Below, one piece after another: positions 1 through 9,382 of a DNA stretch of 64,000 nt (positions within the stretch are counted from its first letter, which is position 1; the number at the start of each line of letters is the position of its first letter). Both the position numbers and the translations under genes were made by a program. Source of the stretch: Mesonia ostreae (lineage in GTDB: Bacteria > Bacteroidota > Bacteroidia > Flavobacteriales > Flavobacteriaceae); NCBI RefSeq assembly GCF_031845265.1, contig NZ_JAVRBG010000012.1, positions 1 to 64,000 of the forward strand, read 5' to 3'. The notes under the pieces are model-generated. The model was not told the origin of the DNA and made no database searches. It worked only from the letters and a program-made list of their open reading frames with translations.

Positions 1-43
1 TATTGAAAAACCATCCGTTTTTCAAACTTTTCCTGTACTACAA

Positions 44-61
44 CCCGAGGCAAGCCTCGGG
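44..61. repeat. Short perfect hairpin
   Basis: Arms CCCGAGG and CCTCGGG flank a CAAG loop. The rest of positions 1-133 shows no convincing gene; the only open frame there is in a low-complexity stretch and runs through the RNA motif and the terminator described next. A related GAGGC-containing hairpin lies between rpoC and rpoB (about 4951-4961), so this may be a dispersed intergenic element. What it does is unknown. Confidence 0.5.
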
Positions 62-133
62 GAATTCTTTAGATTAATTTGATTTTAAAAGAAGATTCAA
101 AACAATACAATTGTTTAATTTCGTAAAACATTT

Positions 134-219
134 GTGTAAGCGATAGCAGCGGTATCCTTTTTATGGTCTTTTCGCCATAAAAAGATTTAGCGAATAGCGC
201 GACCCGCAGGGATACACCC
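134..219 (+). ncRNA. Flavo-1-like structured RNA, copy 1
   Basis: The plus strand folds into a compact structure. GTGTA (134-138) pairs with TACAC (213-217), GCGG (149-152) can pair with CCGC (204-207), and a 9-bp stem joins TTTTTATGG (158-166) to CCATAAAAA (175-183). The purine-rich single strands GATAGCAG and GCGAATAGCGCGAC recur almost unchanged in the copy before ssrA (60985-61080), which shows that this is a family. From memory it resembles the Flavo-1 RNA motif of Bacteroidota; that name was not checked against a covariance model. The hairpin at 239-262 could terminate it on this strand. Function unknown. Confidence 0.55.
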
Positions 220-231
220 AAAAAAAAGACA

Positions 232-265
232 TAAAAAAACTCCGAAGCTTTCACTTCGGAGTTTT
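232..265 (-). terminator. Bidirectional terminator at the end of the rpoBC operon
   Basis: A 9-bp stem, ACTCCGAAG (239-247) with CTTCGGAGT (254-262), has a 6-nt loop. It is flanked by an A run at 232-238, which gives a U tract on the minus strand, and by GTTTT on the plus side. It lies 7 bp past the stop codon of the DUF3467 gene, so it is the likely end of the rplKAJL-rpoBC transcript. It may also stop transcription of the plus-strand RNA at 134-219. Confidence 0.85.
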
Positions 266-271
266 ATCTAT

Positions 272-586
272 TTATGCTTGTCCCGTTGGACCAAAATTTA
301 ATGGAATGGGAGGCTTATCATAATCTTTTATTTCGCCGTGAGCGCTTTCAAACCGTTGAATATTATCTCCTAAAGCTTTTAATAACCTCTTTGCGTGCTG
401 TGGAGTTAAGATAATTCTAGACTTCACTTTGCTTTTTGGTGCTCCAGGCATAATGTTTACGAAATCAACTACAAACTCAGATGGGGAATGATTGATAATC
501 GCCAAGTTACTATACGTCCCTTGTGCGGTTGCTTCATCCAACTCTATGTTGAGCTTATTCTTTTTATTCTTGGCTTCTTCGCTCAT
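272..586 (-). CDS. DUF3467 domain protein
   Basis: This 104-residue acidic/basic protein has no signal peptide and no membrane segment. Sequence features match the DUF3467 family: a core with YSNLAIINHSPSEFVVDF and a following RIILTPQHAKRLLKAL segment. The family has no established biochemical role known to me. The gene starts 6 bp after the rpoC stop and is followed by the operon terminator, so it must be made together with the beta and beta-prime subunits of RNA polymerase. That position suggests, but does not prove, a link to transcription. The start ATG at 584-586 is the only reasonable one, since rpoC ends just upstream. Confidence 0.85.
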   Translation of the reverse strand: MSEEAKNKKNKLNIELDEATAQGTYSNLAIINHSPSEFVVDFVNIMPGAPKSKVKSRIILTPQHAKRLLKALGDNIQRFESAHGEIKDYDKPPIPLNFGPTGQA

Positions 587-592
587 AACTTA

Positions 593-3500
593 TTAATTAT
601 AGTTTACCTCTTGTTTCTTTTCCATCATTTCATTTAGCTCTTCTTTAGAACCTACGATAATATTATCGTACTCTCTAAGACCTGTTCCCGCTGGGATTCT
701 ATGTCCTACAATAACGTTCTCTTTTAATCCTTCTAAGTAATCTACTTTACCGCTTACCGCAGCTTCGTTTAATACCTTAGTCGTTTCTTGGAACGATGCT
801 GCAGAGATAAATGATTTGGTCTGCAATGACGCTCTGGTGATTCCCTGTAATATAGGTGTCGCTGTTGCCGGTTGAATATCTTTAGCTGTTACTAAAGTTT
901 TATCCTCTCTTCTTAAGATAGAATTCTCATCTCTTAATTCTCGAGCCGTAACAATTTGACCTGGTTTAAGGTTAGTACTGTCTCCTGCATCATCCACTAC
1001 TTTCTTACCAAAAATGTTATCATTTTCTTCAATAAAATCAGATTTATGAATCAATTGATTTTCTAAGAAAATAGTATCACCCGGATCTTGAATTCTAACT
1101 TTACGCATCATTTGACGTACTACTACCTCAAAGTGCTTATCGTTAATCTTCACTCCTTGTAATCTATACACTTCTTGTACTTCATTCACTAAATACTGTT
1201 GTACAGCACTCGGTCCTTTAATGTTCAAGATGTCTTCTGGAGTAATAGAACCATCAGATAATGGCATTCCCGCTCTTACATAATCGTTTTCTTGTACTAG
1301 AATCTGGTTAGAAAGTTTTACTAAATACTTCTTCACCTCTCCTAGTTTAGACTCTACGATAATTTCACGGTTACCACGCTTAATTTTACCAAAAGAAATT
1401 ACACCATCAATGGCACTTACTACCGCAGGGTTAGAAGGATTACGCGCTTCGAATAATTCGGTTACACGTGGAAGACCTCCTGTAATATCTCCAGCTTTAG
1501 ATGATTTACGAGGTATTTTTACTAAAATTTTACCAATCTTAATTTTCTCATCATCATCTACCATCAGGTGAGCCCCTAGTGGTAAATTGTAAGAACGTAT
1601 TACTTCATCTTTCTTACCTAAGATTAATAAAGTAGGTATTTTCTTTTTGTTTCTAGATTCAGAAATTACTTTCTCTTGGAAACCAGTTTGCTCATCGGTC
1701 TCTACTTGATACGTAACTCCTTGCTCAATATTTTCGAACTTAACTTTTCCTGCAAATTCAGAAATAATAACTCCGTTATATGGATCCCATTGGAAAGCTA
1801 CATCTCCTTTTTTGATCTTATCTCCTGACTTAATTAACAATTGTGCCCCATAAGGAATCACGTTATTACTTAAAACAATTTTGGTTTTAGGATCTACAAT
1901 CTTCAATTCTGAAGTTCTAGAGATAATAATTTCAGCAGGTTGTCCGTCTGTATTCTCGCCTTTCACAGTCTTAAGATCTTCAATCTCTGCAATACCGTCA
2001 AACTTGGCGATTATCTTATTTTCTTCTGAAATGTTTCCTGCAATACCTCCTACGTGGAAGGTTCTTAGGGTAAGTTGGGTTCCTGGCTCTCCAATAGATT
2101 GGGCAGCAACAACTCCAACAGATTCTCCCTTTTGAACCGTTTTTCCTGTAGCAAGGTTTCTACCGTAACATTTTACACAAATCCCTTTTTTGGCCTCACA
2201 AGTTAATGCAGATCTTACCTCTACACTATCTAAAGCTGAAGCTTGTACTTTTGCAGCGATATCTTCATCAATCTCTGTTCCTGCAACTGCATAAACTTCC
2301 TGCGTAATTGGATCTATAATGTCATTTAAAGAAGTTCTACCAATGATTCTTCCTGATAAAGTCTCAACAATTTCCTCATTTTTCTTTAATGCACTTACAT
2401 CAATTCCTCTTAATGTACCACAATCTACTTCCCCAACAATAACATCTTGAGAAACATCTACCAAACGACGAGTTAAATAACCCGCATCGGCAGTTTTTAG
2501 TGCGGTATCGGCAAGTCCTTTACGAGCACCGTGAGTAGAGATAAAGTATTCAAGAATTGAAAGACCTTCTTTAAAGTTGGATAAAATAGGGTTTTCAATA
2601 ATTTCACCACCACCTGAGTTAGATTTTTTAGGCTTAGCCATTAATCCACGCATACCGGTTAACTGGCGAATCTGTTCTTTAGATCCACGTGCTCCAGAAT
2701 CTAACATCATATATACCGAGTTAAATCCTTGGTTATCTTCACGAATTCGCTTCATCGCTAATTCGGTTAGATTCGCATTGGTCGCAGTCCAGATATCAAT
2801 TACCTGATTGTAACGTTCGTTATTGGTAATAAGTCCCATATTATAGTTGGACATAATTCCTTCAACTTGCTGGTTCGCATCGTCAATCATTTCTTGCTTT
2901 TCTTTAGGAATAATAATATCTCCTAAAGAGAAAGAAAGACCTCCTCTAAATGCAAACCCGTAACCTAAACCTTTAATCTTATCTAAGAATTCTGCCGTTT
3001 CAGGAACACTAGTTACCTTAAGAATATTACCAATAATATCTCTTAAAGACTTTTTGGTTAATACCTCGTTGATAAATCCTGCAACCTCTGGTACTTCTTC
3101 GTTAAATATAACCCGACCTACTGTGGTTTCAATGATTTGAAAGACAAGTTCTCCGGCTTCATTAAAATCTTTTGCACGTACCTTAATAGGACTGTTTAAG
3201 TCTACTTTCTTCTCGTTATAGGCGATAATCACCTCTTCTGCAGAGTAAAAAGTAAGTCCTTCTCCCTTCATCGTACGATCTGGAGCAGAAACTCTCTTCT
3301 TGGTCATATAATAAAGACCAAGTACCATATCCTGAGAAGGTACCGTTACCGGAGATCCATTAGCAGGGTTTAAAATGTTATGAGAAGCCAACATTAAAAG
3401 TTGAGCTTCTAGTATGGCTTCTGGTCCTAATGGTAAGTGAACCGCCATCTGGTCACCATCAAAATCGGCATTAAATGCCGTACACACTAAGGGGTGTAAT

Positions 3501-4897
3501 TGAATTGCTTTTCCCTCAATTAATTTAGGTTGAAAAGCTTGGATTCCCAAACGGTGAAGCGTAGGAGCACGGTTTAGTAATACTGGATGTCCTTTAAGAA
3601 CATTCTCCAAAATATCCCAAACTACAGGCTCTTTTTTGTCTATTATTTTCTTAGCAGATTTTACTGTTTTTACAATTCCTCTTTCAATCAGTTTTCTAAT
3701 TACAAAAGGCTTGTAAAGTTCGGCTGCCATATCTTTTGGAAGACCACACTCAAACAATTTCATTTCTGGTCCTACAACAATTACAGAACGTGCTGAATAA
3801 TCTACACGTTTCCCTAATAAGTTTTGACGAAAACGACCTTGCTTCCCTTTTAATGAATCTGATAAAGATTTTAAAGGACGGTTAGAATCTGTTTTTACTG
3901 CGGAAGACTTTCTGGTATTATCAAATAAAGAATCTACCGACTCTTGAAGCATACGTTTTTCGTTACGTAAAATCACTTCGGGAGCTTTAATCTCCATCAA
4001 TCTTTTAAGACGGTTGTTACGAATAATCACCCTTCTGTAAAGATCATTTAAATCTGAAGTCGCAAAACGACCTCCGTCAAGCGGAACTAATGGACGCAAT
4101 TCTGGTGGAATCACCGGAATCGCTTTCATAATCATCCACGCTGGTTTATTTTCTTTTCCTTTGTTAGCGTCACGGAAAGCTTCTACAACCTGTAAACGCT
4201 TTAAAGCTTCTGTTTTACGTTGTTTAGAAGTTTCGTTATTTGCCTTATGTCTTAATTCATAAGAAAGTTCATCTAAATCTATACGGTTAAGAATATCAAT
4301 AAGACATTCTGCTCCCATTTTAGCAATAAACTTATTAGGATCTGAATCATCCAAATAAAGATTTTCCTGCGGAAGTGTATCTAAAATATTTAAATATTCT
4401 TCTTCCGTTAAGAAATCCATTTTATTTAACTCTTCCCCTTCTTCACTTTTAGCTATACCTGGCTGAATAACTACGTATCTCTCGTAGTAGATAATCATAT
4501 CTAATTTCTTAGACGGTATTCCTAATAAGTAACCTATTTTGTTTGGTAAAGAGCGGAAATACCAAATATGAGCAACAGGCACCACCAAATTGATGTGTCC
4601 TACTCTATCTCTACGTACTTTCTTCTCTGTAACTTCTACCCCACAACGGTCACAAACGATTCCTTTGTAGCGAATTCTTTTATATTTACCACACGCACAT
4701 TCGTAATCCTTAACAGGACCAAAAATACGCTCACAAAACAGTCCGTCACGTTCTGGTTTGTGGGTACGGTAATTAATAGTTTCTGGTTTTAGCACCTCAC
4801 CTCTGGATTCTCCCAAAATCTTTTCTGGAGAAGCTAAACCTATAGAGATTTTATTAAATCTCTTTTGTTCTGTATTCTTATCGTTATGTCTTGCCAT
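593..4897 (-). CDS. rpoC: DNA-directed RNA polymerase subunit beta-prime
   Basis: At 1434 residues it has the usual length for Bacteroidota. It forms the catalytic clamp half of RNA polymerase with RpoB. Visible landmarks are the N-terminal zinc site CACGKYKR...CDRCGV, the active-site loop NADFDGDQMAVH near residue 475 whose three Asp bind catalytic magnesium, the trigger-loop region with MMLDSGARGSKEQIRQL, and a second zinc site with CGTLRG and CVKCYGRNL. It follows rpoB after 75 bp and precedes the DUF3467 gene by 6 bp. The rpoB-rpoC gap contains a small GC-rich hairpin. No interruption was seen. Confidence 0.99.
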   Translation of the reverse strand: MARHNDKNTEQKRFNKISIGLASPEKILGESRGEVLKPETINYRTHKPERDGLFCERIFGPVKDYECACGKYKRIRYKGIVCDRCGVEVTEKKVRRDRVGHINLVVPVAHIWYFRSLPNKIGYLLGIPSKKLDMIIYYERYVVIQPGIAKSEEGEELNKMDFLTEEEYLNILDTLPQENLYLDDSDPNKFIAKMGAECLIDILNRIDLDELSYELRHKANNETSKQRKTEALKRLQVVEAFRDANKGKENKPAWMIMKAIPVIPPELRPLVPLDGGRFATSDLNDLYRRVIIRNNRLKRLMEIKAPEVILRNEKRMLQESVDSLFDNTRKSSAVKTDSNRPLKSLSDSLKGKQGRFRQNLLGKRVDYSARSVIVVGPEMKLFECGLPKDMAAELYKPFVIRKLIERGIVKTVKSAKKIIDKKEPVVWDILENVLKGHPVLLNRAPTLHRLGIQAFQPKLIEGKAIQLHPLVCTAFNADFDGDQMAVHLPLGPEAILEAQLLMLASHNILNPANGSPVTVPSQDMVLGLYYMTKKRVSAPDRTMKGEGLTFYSAEEVIIAYNEKKVDLNSPIKVRAKDFNEAGELVFQIIETTVGRVIFNEEVPEVAGFINEVLTKKSLRDIIGNILKVTSVPETAEFLDKIKGLGYGFAFRGGLSFSLGDIIIPKEKQEMIDDANQQVEGIMSNYNMGLITNNERYNQVIDIWTATNANLTELAMKRIREDNQGFNSVYMMLDSGARGSKEQIRQLTGMRGLMAKPKKSNSGGGEIIENPILSNFKEGLSILEYFISTHGARKGLADTALKTADAGYLTRRLVDVSQDVIVGEVDCGTLRGIDVSALKKNEEIVETLSGRIIGRTSLNDIIDPITQEVYAVAGTEIDEDIAAKVQASALDSVEVRSALTCEAKKGICVKCYGRNLATGKTVQKGESVGVVAAQSIGEPGTQLTLRTFHVGGIAGNISEENKIIAKFDGIAEIEDLKTVKGENTDGQPAEIIISRTSELKIVDPKTKIVLSNNVIPYGAQLLIKSGDKIKKGDVAFQWDPYNGVIISEFAGKVKFENIEQGVTYQVETDEQTGFQEKVISESRNKKKIPTLLILGKKDEVIRSYNLPLGAHLMVDDDEKIKIGKILVKIPRKSSKAGDITGGLPRVTELFEARNPSNPAVVSAIDGVISFGKIKRGNREIIVESKLGEVKKYLVKLSNQILVQENDYVRAGMPLSDGSITPEDILNIKGPSAVQQYLVNEVQEVYRLQGVKINDKHFEVVVRQMMRKVRIQDPGDTIFLENQLIHKSDFIEENDNIFGKKVVDDAGDSTNLKPGQIVTARELRDENSILRREDKTLVTAKDIQPATATPILQGITRASLQTKSFISAASFQETTKVLNEAAVSGKVDYLEGLKENVIVGHRIPAGTGLREYDNIIVGSKEELNEMMEKKQEVNYN

Positions 4898-4972
4898 AAT
4901 ATATGGTACTAAAGAATTATTATAATTTTAGCCTTATAAGAGATACCCTCGCCGAGGCGAAGGCAATCCTTA

Positions 4973-7900
4973 TTACTCTTCTAACTTAATATCCAATCCT
5001 AAACCTTTTAATTCGTGCATTAACACGTTAAAAGATTCTGGTAATCCTGGTTCTGGCATTGGTTCACCTTTTACGATCGCCTCGTAAGTTTTAGCTCTAC
5101 CAATCACATCATCAGATTTTACGGTTAAGATTTCACGAAGGGTTGCAGAAGCACCGTATGCCTCTAAAGCCCAAACTTCCATCTCTCCAAAACGCTGACC
5201 TCCAAATTGCGCTTTACCACCTAATGGTTGTTGTGTAATTAAAGAGTAAGGTCCAATAGAACGTGCATGCATCTTATCCTCAATCATATGCCCTAATTTC
5301 AGCATATAAATGATACCTACGGTTGCTGGTTGATCAAAACGATCTCCCGTTCCTCCATCAAACAAGTAGGTATGTCCAAATCTTGGAATCCCTGCTTTAT
5401 CGGTTAGATCGTTAATTTGATCAATGGTAGCTCCGTCAAAAATTGGGGTAGCATATTTTTGATTCAATTTCTCTCCTGCCCAACCTAATACAGTTTCATA
5501 AATCTGTCCAATATTCATACGAGAAGGCACCCCTAATGGGTTCAAAACGATGTCTACTGGTGTACCGTCATCTAAGAAAGGCATATCTTCTTGACGTACA
5601 ATACGTGCAATAATACCTTTGTTACCGTGACGACCCGCCATTTTATCTCCTACTTTAAGTTTACGCTTCTTAGCGATGTAAACTTTAGCTAGTTTGATTA
5701 TTCCAGACGGTAACTCATCTCCTACAGAAATCGTAAACTTCTCTCTTCTTAAGTTTCCTTGAAGATCGTTTTCTTTAATTTTGTAGTTGTGAACTAAATC
5801 GGCTACCAAAGAATTTACGTGATCATCAACAGTCCAACTTCCTTGAGTTAAGTGCGTATAATCATCTACAGAATTCAACATTTTAAGCGTATACTTTTTA
5901 CCTTTTGGTAAAACATCTTCCCCTAAATCGTTCTTTACACCCTGTGCGGTTTTTCCGCCTACAATTACAAATAACTTATCGATTAATTCATTTTTAAGCG
6001 TTTCAAACTTAACTCTGTATTTATCTTCAAGTCTTGCAATGTCTTCCTTATCTTGAGCTCTCTTACGCTTATCTTTAACGGCTCTAGCAAATAACTTTTT
6101 GTTAATTACTACTCCGTTTAAAGAAGGTGAAGCTTTTAGCGAAGCATCCTTTACATCTCCTGCTTTGTCACCAAAAATGGCACGTAAAAGTTTTTCTTCT
6201 GGCGTTGGATCTGATTCTCCTTTTGGCGTAATTTTTCCAATAAGAATATCTCCTGGTTTCACCTCTGCCCCAATACGAATCATTCCGTGCTCATCAAGAT
6301 CTCTTGTAGCGTCTTCTGATACGTTAGGAATATCATTGGTCAATTCTTCATTTCCTAGTTTGGTATCTCTAACTTCTAGAGAATACTCATCAATATGGAT
6401 AGAAGTAAAGATATCTTCTCTTACTACTTTCTCTGAAATTACAATCGCATCCTCAAAGTTATACCCTTTCCAAGGCATAAAGGCTACTTTCATATTTCTA
6501 CCTAAAGCTAGTTCTCCAGCTTCTGTAGCATATCCTTGACAAAGCACTTGTCCTCTAGCTACTCTATCACCAATGCGAACAATAGGTTTCAGGTTTACCG
6601 AAGTACCTTGGTTTGTTTTTCTAAATTTAATAAGATTGTACGTCTTAGAATCTGAGTCAAAACTCACCATTCTCTCTTCATCTGTACGATCGTATTTAAT
6701 GGTCACTTTTTCAGCATCTACATACTCCACAGTTCCATCACCTTCCGCGTTAATCAATACACGAGAATCTGAAGCTACCTGACGTTCTAATCCAGTACCA
6801 ACAATAGGAGAATCAACTCTCAATAAAGGTACAGCCTGGCGCATCATATTGGATCCCATCAAGGCACGGTTGGCATCATCATGTTCCAAGAAAGGAATTA
6901 ATGAAGCAGATATAGATGAAATTTGGTTTGGAGCAACATCTGTAAAGTGAATTTCTTTAGGATCTACTACAGGGAAATCTCCTTCCATACGAGCAATAAC
7001 CTTATCGGTATCTATCTCGCCATCCTCTTTTAATGGAATGTTTGCTTGGGCAATTAATTTTCCTTCTTCTTCTTCCGCAGAGAAATAAACCGGTTCTGTT
7101 TTAAGATCGATTTTTCCATCTTCTACTTTACGGTAAGGCGTCTCGATGAATCCCATTCCGTTCACTTTTGCATATACAGAAAGTGAAGAAATTAAACCAA
7201 TGTTTGGTCCCTCTGGAGTTTCAATAGGACAAAGTCTACCATAGTGTGTATAGTGAACATCACGAACCTCAAATCCTGCTCTTTCTCTTGATAATCCACC
7301 TGGCCCTAGCGCAGAAAGACGACGCTTATGCGTAATTTCTGCCAATGGGTTGGTTTGATCCATAAATTGAGAAAGCTGGTTGGTCCCAAAGAAAGAATTA
7401 ATTACAGAAGAAAGTGTCTTCGCATTAATTAAATCTATTGGAGTAAATACTTCGTTGTCACGTACATTCATACGCTCACGAATGGTTCTAGCCATACGAG
7501 CCAGACCTACACCAAACTGCTGAGATAATTGTTCTCCCACGGTTCTAACACGACGGTTAGATAAGTGATCAATATCATCAATCTCTGCTTTTGAGTTGAT
7601 CAACTCAATTAAATATTTAATAATGGTAATGATATCTTCTTTGGTAAGCACTTGCTTATCCATAGCGATATCTAAACCTAATTTTTTATTCATTCGGTAA
7701 CGTCCAACTTCTCCTAAGTTATAGCGTTGGTCTGAGAAGAATAATTTATCAATTATTCCTCTAGCCGTCTCCTCATCTGGCGGCTCTGCGTTACGTAATT
7801 GTCTATATATATGCTCTACTGCTTCTTTTTCTGAATTGGTAGGATCCTTTTGCAAGGTGTTGTGAATAATGGCGTAATCTCCAGTAGAATTGTCTTCTTT

Positions 7901-8785
7901 GTGTAAAAGAATGGTCTTCGTACCTGTTTCTAGAATCTCTTCGATATGATCTTTGTTCAGCTCAGTATCTCTATCTAAAACAATTTCATTACGCTCAATA
8001 GAAACTACTTCCCCTGTATCTTCATCTACAAAATCTTCATACCACGTATTTAATACACGTGCAGCTAGTTTTCTACCTAATACTTTTTTTAATCCAGATT
8101 TTGAAACCTTAATTTCTTCGGCAAGATCAAAAATCTCTAAAATATCTTTATCTCTTTCAAACCCGATAGCACGGAAAAGAGTGGTAACCGGTAATTTCTT
8201 CTTTCTATCAATATATGCATACATCACACTATTGATATCCGTAGCAAACTCTATCCAAGATCCTTTAAATGGAATTACTCTAGCAGAATATAGTTTAGTT
8301 CCGTTAGCGTGAAAAGACTGTCCAAAGAACACTCCTGGAGAACGGTGTAATTGAGATACTACCACACGTTCTGCTCCATTAATACAAAAAGTACCACTCG
8401 GAGTCATGTAAGGAATTGTACCTAAATACACATCTTGCACAATAGTTTCGAAATCCTCATGTTCAGGATCGGTACAGTAAAGCTTTAGCCTAGCTTTTAA
8501 AGGCACACTATAGGTAAGCCCTCGCTCAATACACTCTTGTATAGAGTAACGTGGAGGATCTACAAAATAGTCTAAAAATTCTAATACGAACTGGTTACGG
8601 GTATCCGTAATAGGGAAATTTTCCATGAAGGTATTGTATAATCCTTCATCCCCTCTTTCTTCTGATTTTGTTTCTAGTTGAAAAAAGTCCTGAAATGATT
8701 TTATCTGGATATCAAGAAAATCCGGATAATCAGGTCTGTTCTTAACAGAAGAGAAATTCAATCTTTCAGCTTGCGTTTCTAACAT
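4973..8785 (-). CDS. rpoB: DNA-directed RNA polymerase subunit beta
   Basis: This 1270-residue protein is the beta subunit and pairs with RpoC to form the polymerase active centre. Recognisable parts are the rifampicin-pocket segment (FFGTNQLSQFMDQ, then HKRRLSALGPGGLSRERAG), the GPNIGLISSL region, the fork and hybrid-binding segments, and the C-terminal KMLKLGHMIEDKMHARS and FGGQRFGEMEVWALEAYGA stretches. Residues of the rifampicin pocket look wild type (Q, D, H, S, R, L in their usual order). It is separated from rplL by 170 bp holding two hairpins, a likely processing or attenuation point. Confidence 0.99.
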   Translation of the reverse strand: MLETQAERLNFSSVKNRPDYPDFLDIQIKSFQDFFQLETKSEERGDEGLYNTFMENFPITDTRNQFVLEFLDYFVDPPRYSIQECIERGLTYSVPLKARLKLYCTDPEHEDFETIVQDVYLGTIPYMTPSGTFCINGAERVVVSQLHRSPGVFFGQSFHANGTKLYSARVIPFKGSWIEFATDINSVMYAYIDRKKKLPVTTLFRAIGFERDKDILEIFDLAEEIKVSKSGLKKVLGRKLAARVLNTWYEDFVDEDTGEVVSIERNEIVLDRDTELNKDHIEEILETGTKTILLHKEDNSTGDYAIIHNTLQKDPTNSEKEAVEHIYRQLRNAEPPDEETARGIIDKLFFSDQRYNLGEVGRYRMNKKLGLDIAMDKQVLTKEDIITIIKYLIELINSKAEIDDIDHLSNRRVRTVGEQLSQQFGVGLARMARTIRERMNVRDNEVFTPIDLINAKTLSSVINSFFGTNQLSQFMDQTNPLAEITHKRRLSALGPGGLSRERAGFEVRDVHYTHYGRLCPIETPEGPNIGLISSLSVYAKVNGMGFIETPYRKVEDGKIDLKTEPVYFSAEEEEGKLIAQANIPLKEDGEIDTDKVIARMEGDFPVVDPKEIHFTDVAPNQISSISASLIPFLEHDDANRALMGSNMMRQAVPLLRVDSPIVGTGLERQVASDSRVLINAEGDGTVEYVDAEKVTIKYDRTDEERMVSFDSDSKTYNLIKFRKTNQGTSVNLKPIVRIGDRVARGQVLCQGYATEAGELALGRNMKVAFMPWKGYNFEDAIVISEKVVREDIFTSIHIDEYSLEVRDTKLGNEELTNDIPNVSEDATRDLDEHGMIRIGAEVKPGDILIGKITPKGESDPTPEEKLLRAIFGDKAGDVKDASLKASPSLNGVVINKKLFARAVKDKRKRAQDKEDIARLEDKYRVKFETLKNELIDKLFVIVGGKTAQGVKNDLGEDVLPKGKKYTLKMLNSVDDYTHLTQGSWTVDDHVNSLVADLVHNYKIKENDLQGNLRREKFTISVGDELPSGIIKLAKVYIAKKRKLKVGDKMAGRHGNKGIIARIVRQEDMPFLDDGTPVDIVLNPLGVPSRMNIGQIYETVLGWAGEKLNQKYATPIFDGATIDQINDLTDKAGIPRFGHTYLFDGGTGDRFDQPATVGIIYMLKLGHMIEDKMHARSIGPYSLITQQPLGGKAQFGGQRFGEMEVWALEAYGASATLREILTVKSDDVIGRAKTYEAIVKGEPMPEPGLPESFNVLMHELKGLGLDIKLEE

Positions 8786-8876
8786 CTATGGACGGAATTT
8801 GAGGTTTCTAATATTTGAGGCCACATCAAAATATCAAAAGCCTAATTAAATATAAAAATGTTTGCGAATAAACGCT

Positions 8877-8933
8877 GCGTATACATACGCAAAATGGTTT
8901 AGACCTTCAAGCCTATAGCTTGAGGTCTAAACC
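8877..8933 (-). promoter_or_regulatory. Two hairpins in the rplL-rpoB gap
   Basis: Two inverted repeats sit side by side: a 6-bp stem GCGTAT/ATACGC (8877-8890) and a long stem of about 15 bp with one bulge between 8896-8911 and 8919-8933. On the transcribed (minus) strand the long hairpin is followed by ATTTTGCG, which is too weak a U tract for a strong terminator. In other bacteria the same gap holds an attenuator and an RNase III site that set the ratio of L7/L12 to polymerase. A similar role here is inference from position and structure. Confidence 0.55.
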
Positions 8934-8955
8934 TAAATAATATTGCTTGTTAAGC

Positions 8956-9330
8956 TTACTTAAGCTCAACCTCAGCTCCTGCTTCTTCTAATTGAGATTT
9001 TAATGCCTCAGCCTCGTCTTTAGAAACACCTTCCTTAATTGGAGCAGGTGCACCATCTACTAAACCTTTAGCATCTTTTAATCCTAAACCAGTTAATTCT
9101 TTAACTAATTTTACAACTGCCAATTTAGAACCACCAGCTGCAGTAAGGATTACATCAAACTCAGTTTGCTCTTCAGCAGCTTCTTCACCACCTCCGGCTC
9201 CACCACCAGCAACTACAGCTGCTGCAGCAGGTTCGATACCATATTCTTCTTTTAATATATCAGCTAACTCATTTACTTCTTTTACCGTTAAGTTAACTAA
9301 CTGTTCTGCGAAATCTTTTAATTCTGCCAT
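8956..9330 (-). CDS. rplL: 50S ribosomal protein L7/L12
   Basis: This 124-residue protein forms the stalk of the large ribosomal subunit, where it recruits translational GTPases. The sequence shows the N-terminal dimerisation helix pair, a flexible Ala/Gly-rich hinge (AAAAVVAGGGAGGGEEAAEE), and the C-terminal factor-binding domain with KLAVVKLVKELTGLGLKDAK. It follows rplJ by 52 bp, as is usual, because L10 carries several L7/L12 dimers and both are made from one message. Confidence 0.98.
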   Translation of the reverse strand: MAELKDFAEQLVNLTVKEVNELADILKEEYGIEPAAAAVVAGGGAGGGEEAAEEQTEFDVILTAAGGSKLAVVKLVKELTGLGLKDAKGLVDGAPAPIKEGVSKDEAEALKSQLEEAGAEVELK

Positions 9331-9382
9331 TTTCTATCGTTTTAAAATGTGTAATTATAATTATTAAAAAGTGCGTACGTTT

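Noticed and set aside
69..254. Minus-strand open frame of about 60 codons
   Set aside because: It runs through the operon terminator and the structured RNA, has no family likeness, and its start lies inside the terminator hairpin.
5000..8500. Several plus-strand frames of 70-146 codons opposite rpoB and rpoC
   Set aside because: They are mirror frames of strongly coding genes, without start context or family likeness.
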